A model generated the notes under the pieces. That model searched no databases. It was given only the letters and a program-made list of their open reading frames with translations, and was not told the origin of the DNA. DNA of 64,000 nt, taken from contig CP073215.1 in assembly GCA_020342235.1 (NCBI GenBank), positions 434,001-498,000 on the forward strand, in the 5' to 3' direction. This DNA comes from Saccharomycopsis phalli (Eukaryota > Ascomycota > Saccharomycetes > Ascoideales > Saccharomycopsidaceae). The position numbers and the translations under genes are program-made. The stretch's first letter is position 1. Each line of letters begins with the position of its first letter. This document shows positions 60,131 to 64,000 of the stretch, piece by piece.

Positions 60131-60532
60131 TAAAGGACTTCTTTGCATGGCCTTCTTTGCATGTGTGTGGTTGCAGAAATTTCATTGGTCAAGTTCCAGT
60201 GCAGAAATTTCACTGCATGAAATTCATTGATAAGTTTCACCCGAATCAATCGACGTGATAAAATTCATCCCAATTAGATTGGCAACTCAGTCATTGCCCG
60301 ATTAAATTCCAGCAAGCATCATGTAGGTTTCATTGGAAAGAATCAACTCAGCGGCCACGAGGTCCCGCTTGAGATTACCGTTTTCTTTTTCTCCACGTTT
60401 TGGCAATTACATTGGTAAACTATGCAAAAATCTATCATTCATGAACAACTACTAATACTATAAATTGAATTTATCAACAACTCGTGTGACATTCAAGGCC
60501 AACTCAAACCTTGGCCTATGCTAACTGATGCA

Positions 60533-61045
60533 CTAAACATACTGATCTGGCAAATTGTAGTTCAACGGAGGGTTTGAGATATTCTTTACATCAAAAGTGA
60601 AATCAAACGTCGTTGGGGTCTTTATATCCACAGAGCCCGTGCGCTGGTGGGTATCTGGAGTCGACACAAGCGAAGGGACTGGCGAACAGACCTTTTCCAA
60701 GTAAATCTTCAGTTTTTTTTGCCGTTGGCGACGAACAAACACGACCATAAAAGCCATGGCAAACACCAATGCCGTCACAATGAACACCCAGTAGCCTGTA
60801 CTGCCTCGAGCCTTGACAGCATACACGTCTTCGTTTGGATCACGTGCTGAAAGGTCGAACTGGCGAAAGGAAAATGCCTTTGGGAAGGACTCGCTCATTT
60901 CATAGTTGAAGCTGCCCAAGCCGCGGAGGTGGAGCGGCAGAAATCCGGGACTCTTTTTTGGCAGAAGCACCATTTTCAACAACTTTGTATCGTAGTAGGC
61001 ATGCTCGCGGAGCAACACCGGGTCAAGAGGAGGAGGCACGGTCAT
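60533..61045 (-). CDS. Unrecognised single-pass membrane protein (170 residues)
   Basis: I do not recognise this gene. One strong transmembrane segment lies at about residues 83-104 (GYWVFIVTALVFAMAFMVVF), immediately followed by a basic cluster RRQRQKK, so the C-terminal 65 residues are predicted cytosolic (positive-inside). The N-terminal 80 residues are Pro-rich and lack a signal peptide. The tail has S/T-P sites (SPVPSLVSTPDTHQRTGS). The layout recalls small late-secretory proteins such as Psg1, but similarity is not evident. An upstream exon cannot be excluded. The poly-A run just upstream (61058-61078) is a typical yeast promoter element. Confidence 0.65.
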   Translation of the reverse strand: MTVPPPLDPVLLREHAYYDTKLLKMVLLPKKSPGFLPLHLRGLGSFNYEMSESFPKAFSFRQFDLSARDPNEDVYAVKARGSTGYWVFIVTALVFAMAFMVVFVRRQRQKKLKIYLEKVCSPVPSLVSTPDTHQRTGSVDIKTPTTFDFTFDVKNISNPPLNYNLPDQYV

Positions 61046-62064
61046 CTTTCAGAGGGATAAGGAAAAAAAAAAATTGACAAAAAGTAAATGTGTAGAAAGC
61101 GCAACCTGGTTAACGCATAAAAGATTTGAGACTTTGGCTGCGGGAAAGCTCCTTCTTATATGAAAAGCAACAAACAATGCAATTCCACAAGCACAGCACA
61201 GTAAGGATATGCAGTAGTCACAAGATGTACCCAGGAAAGTATGGGGGACCAAGACCGCTGGACGAAAAACACTGGGCGATATTCCAGGGTATTTTTATTT
61301 ATTGGGTTGTGCAGTTTGGGAGGTTGTAGAGGACAGTTGGTCTGCGGGCCGAGGTAATTCCATGCAAACATACCCCTTGTACATACGATATCCCAAGTCC
61401 AAGGGAAGATAATGTGGACAGTCAAAAGTATAATTGGATGGAACTGTGCGTAAGTTTGGCAAAGAACGGCGTACTGCGGAGGATATTTGAGTCGACCAGG
61501 GGATTGAGTAGGAGCTAATGCGGGAACGAAGATATTTGCCGAGATTCCAGAAGGGATTGATGTGGCTTAGTAATGGCAGGTCAGGTGGTTTACCTGTTTG
61601 TCGCTTGTAATGTCGTGTTTCTATTTTTGGAGTAGGAGTGATTCCCAGTCAAAATGTAGATCCAAGTCAATTTCTGATGGCAAGTGTGCTTTGTTTGTTA
61701 GAATTTAAGTTTTGCTGTGTGGCCAATGTTTAATTTAGTGTTGGGTGATTTTAATGTCCACGGTTAGTGCATTACCACGGTTTTCAATTGGGCCATGTAA
61801 TTGAGACGTGGATTGCAATGGATTGAATTGAGCCGTGGATTGCAATGGATTGAATGTTACAAATGGACTTTTAATGGGCTTGACTGTCGCAAATGGATCA
61901 CCATGGTTTCCAAAGGTTTCCAATTTATCGTCAATGGATTACTAATGGTATAGATGTTTTCTACAATTTACTAGCAATGTTTAATATGCTCAACATCTTC
62001 GATAGGCTTGTAGAGCCCAATACGTCTAGCAGCTTCCATGGTATAGTACACCATGGTCTAGTAT
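61046..62064. other. Intergenic between divergent genes
   Basis: Short direct repeats around 61795-61860 (CCGTGGATTGCAATGGATTG twice). No gene supported. Confidence 0.4.
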
Positions 62065-62290
62065 TCAATGATCAAATATACAATGGTTTAGTATTCAAGG
62101 ATCAAGTAATCAATGGTCTAGTATTCAAGGATCAAGTAGTCAATGATCAAGTAGTCAATGATCAAGTAGTCAATGGTCTAGTATTCATAGATCAAGTAGT
62201 CAATGATCAAGTAGTCAATAATCAAGTAGTCAATGATCAAGCAGTCAATGATCAAGCAGTCAATGATCACATACTCATTGATTACGTACT
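62065..62290. repeat. 15-bp minisatellite (CAATGATCAAGTAGT), about 12 units
   Basis: Units with small changes (CAATGGTCTAGTATT, CAATGATCAAGCAGT) in continuous 15-bp or 30-bp register, about 280 bp upstream of SPO14. A chance 155-codon frame crosses it and is not a gene. Confidence 0.9.
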
Positions 62291-62564
62291 TAATAATCAA
62301 CTATCCAATCAAATACTTAATAAAACACTCAATAAAACACTCAATCATAGTCAATCATAGTCAACCACACCCAGCCATGTCAACCTACTCACCTACTCAA
62401 CTCCTTCACCGTCCCTAAATATACTCCCACTACAGTCGCATAATCCTACATTTCAAATTCCACTCCGCGATACCTCAATTGTCACGTGACGGTCCACGTG
62501 GTCTTGTGCCGTGTCACATGTATACTACACCCACAAAATGACAGGGTTTTCGTAGCAACACTTG

Positions 62565-64000
62565 ATGAACGACATTGCTGACGAAAATAACTTGTTTGAG
62601 GAGCCGGAGACGGTCCCAAACAAGATGTCTGCGGCTGAAATCGTCAATAACCACAAGTCACACGAGCAGGATAACAATCCGCCGGCGTTGGCGTCAAATG
62701 GCCGCAGGAGGCCCAAGAGTGACAGCAAAAAGACCCCCACGAGTCCGACGTTCAAGTTTTTCTCCAACGAGGGGTCACCGAAGCAAGAGCCGGTTGTTGG
62801 CGGCGATTCGACGTGGTTGAAGCGGATTTCAAAGTTCAACCTGGAGCCTGATTGGCGTGCCAACATCTTCCATTTCAACAAGACGCCACAGGCGAAGAAG
62901 AAGAAAAACGCGACACGGAAGCAGCGTGGGTCGGAGACAGATACACTTGCAAGAACGCGGGCGATGCTTCTTATTGATTCGTTGGCACTTGGGTACACTG
63001 CCTCGAACTTGGTGAGCAGCGTGTTTCTTTTTGACGAGCACGACACGAAGCGAGCGCCGTTGATTCCGCATCTTATAGGACTCCGCATCTCAGAGACAGA
63101 CAAGGATGACAACGTGGAGTCTGACCAGGAGCCACGGAGCCGGTTCCCACGAAAGTCGGGCAAGAGGCGGATGTATCGGTTTGATTTGGAGTACGGGGTG
63201 GGCGACAACCGAGCGAGGTGGAGTCTTGTCAAGAGCTACAAGGAGATTAGCAGTTTTGCGTACAAGTTGAAGATTCTCAGCAGCAGAATCGCCACAGGCG
63301 GCTTGGGGTTGCGGAAGTTCAATCTCCCGCGATTTCCGCGCCACAATCGCGGAGACAGTGACACCGATGACGACGAATCTGTCTCCGGGCACTCTTTGCA
63401 GTCAGAGGCTCTGTTGGGCGCACGTGTTTCCCAAGGGTCGCGACGCAGGTTCAATCCGGGCCATGAGTACTGCGAGCAGTTGCAACGATACTTTATGAAG
63501 CTCTTTTACGAGGTTGCGCTCCGGCCGCAGAGCAACCGGCTCTTTAATTTCTTTGAGCTCTCTCCGATTGGTGTGTTGCTTTCGAACGACCATGGGTACC
63601 AAGGGAAGCAGGGCAATCTCTTGATAGCCACTTCAGCCAAGAAGCAAGGATGGAAGGTCGGCCATTTACGGGCGCAGGATCTCGGGGCGATGATCAAACG
63701 ACACACGTTGAAGTGGTTTGTGGTGCAAGAGTCGTACATCTTGTACGTGGCGGACATCAACTCGACCACGATCCTCGAAGTTTTTTTGGTGGACGAGTGT
63801 TTCCGGGTGAATGCCGGCGGAGAGACGCGGACCGAGAACGAGGAGCTGAGTGACGACGACAAGCGGCACACGCCGCACTTGAACATCACAGTGGAGAACA
63901 AGGAGCGGAAAATGAAGATGGTGGCCCGGTCGGCGCACGAGATGCGGCTCTGGGTGCGGTCGATCCAGACGATGCAGGCCCGCACCGAATGGGCGGTATC
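62565..64000 (+). CDS. SPO14: Phospholipase D1, N-terminal part (cut by window edge)
   Basis: About 478 codons open to the right edge, starting MNDIADENNLFEEPE. Spo14 hydrolyses phosphatidylcholine to phosphatidic acid and choline and is needed for prospore membrane formation. The visible part holds a disordered start; the conserved WLKRISKFNLEPDWRANIFH; a PX domain (about residues 165-330, with an acidic, Ser-rich insertion near 265-285) ending in YFMKLFYEVALRPQSNRLFN; FELSPIGVLLSNDHGYQGKQ; and a PH domain (KQGWKVGHLR, then KRHTLKWFVVQESYILYVAD) continuing past 64000. The HKD catalytic motifs lie outside. The second ATG (62625) is less likely. Confidence 0.92.
   Translation, partial: MNDIADENNLFEEPETVPNKMSAAEIVNNHKSHEQDNNPPALASNGRRRPKSDSKKTPTSPTFKFFSNEGSPKQEPVVGGDSTWLKRISKFNLEPDWRANIFHFNKTPQAKKKKNATRKQRGSETDTLARTRAMLLIDSLALGYTASNLVSSVFLFDEHDTKRAPLIPHLIGLRISETDKDDNVESDQEPRSRFPRKSGKRRMYRFDLEYGVGDNRARWSLVKSYKEISSFAYKLKILSSRIATGGLGLRKFNLPRFPRHNRGDSDTDDDESVSGHSLQSEALLGARVSQGSRRRFNPGHEYCEQLQRYFMKLFYEVALRPQSNRLFNFFELSPIGVLLSNDHGYQGKQGNLLIATSAKKQGWKVGHLRAQDLGAMIKRHTLKWFVVQESYILYVADINSTTILEVFLVDECFRVNAGGETRTENEELSDDDKRHTPHLNITVENKERKMKMVARSAHEMRLWVRSIQTMQARTEWAV

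Noticed and set aside
61893-62360. 155-codon frame with NDQVVNDQVV repeats
   Set aside because: A translated 15-bp minisatellite without other coding features.
1-64000. CRISPR arrays, restriction or toxin-antitoxin systems, riboswitches, ribosome binding sites
   Set aside because: None seen. The minisatellites have contiguous units without spacers, and the genome is a yeast.

Overview
The window looks like a chromosome segment from an ascomycete budding yeast (Saccharomycotina). Genes are intron-poor and well spaced, the tRNA genes are yeast-like, and the recognisable proteins match S. cerevisiae families: Glt1, Hsv2, Cdc16, Mak16, Osh3, Prd1, a Pry/CAP protein and the start of Spo14. In GLT1 several CTG codons fall where relatives do not carry Leu, including one where S. 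cerevisiae has Ser. This suggests a CUG-Ser clade yeast, so CTG 'Leu' in the conceptual translations is probably Ser. I cannot name the species.

Layout. 1-12.6 kb is an accessory block. It holds the 5' part of a Ty3/gypsy element with open gag and pol, nested solo LTRs of at least four families around two tRNA-Gly genes, and a full-length two-ORF LINE sitting exactly on the 3' tail of an older LINE copy. 12.6-27.2 kb carries single-copy genes: a flavin-reductase-like protein, two unrecognised proteins and one more doubtful unrecognised ORF, PRD1 and a secreted CAP protein. 28.6-31.7 kb and 38.5-41.8 kb are LINE graveyards and minisatellites on either side of the very GC-rich GLT1 gene. 42-55 kb carries HSV2, a secreted repeat protein, a tRNA-Ile with a short intron, CDC16, MAK16 and OSH3. 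55-62.5 kb is mostly gene-poor, with one solo LTR, minisatellites and one small membrane protein. The window ends inside SPO14.

The strongest signals beyond ordinary genes are these. (1) One LTR family lies exactly 15 bp upstream of both tRNA-Gly genes, which is Ty3/sigma-like targeting. (2) The LINE is apparently intact, with an ATGA overlap between its ORFs, an APE-type endonuclease and a (TAA)n tail, and is accompanied by at least a dozen 3' fragments from three subfamilies. (3) The 3' ends of several host genes (GLT1, HSV2, CDC16, and within the coding end of a wall protein) are tandemly duplicated. (4) Many independent minisatellites share a 15-bp unit. No defence system, CRISPR or obviously new enzymatic system was seen. 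The genes are ordinary housekeeping genes and do not form a functional cluster.
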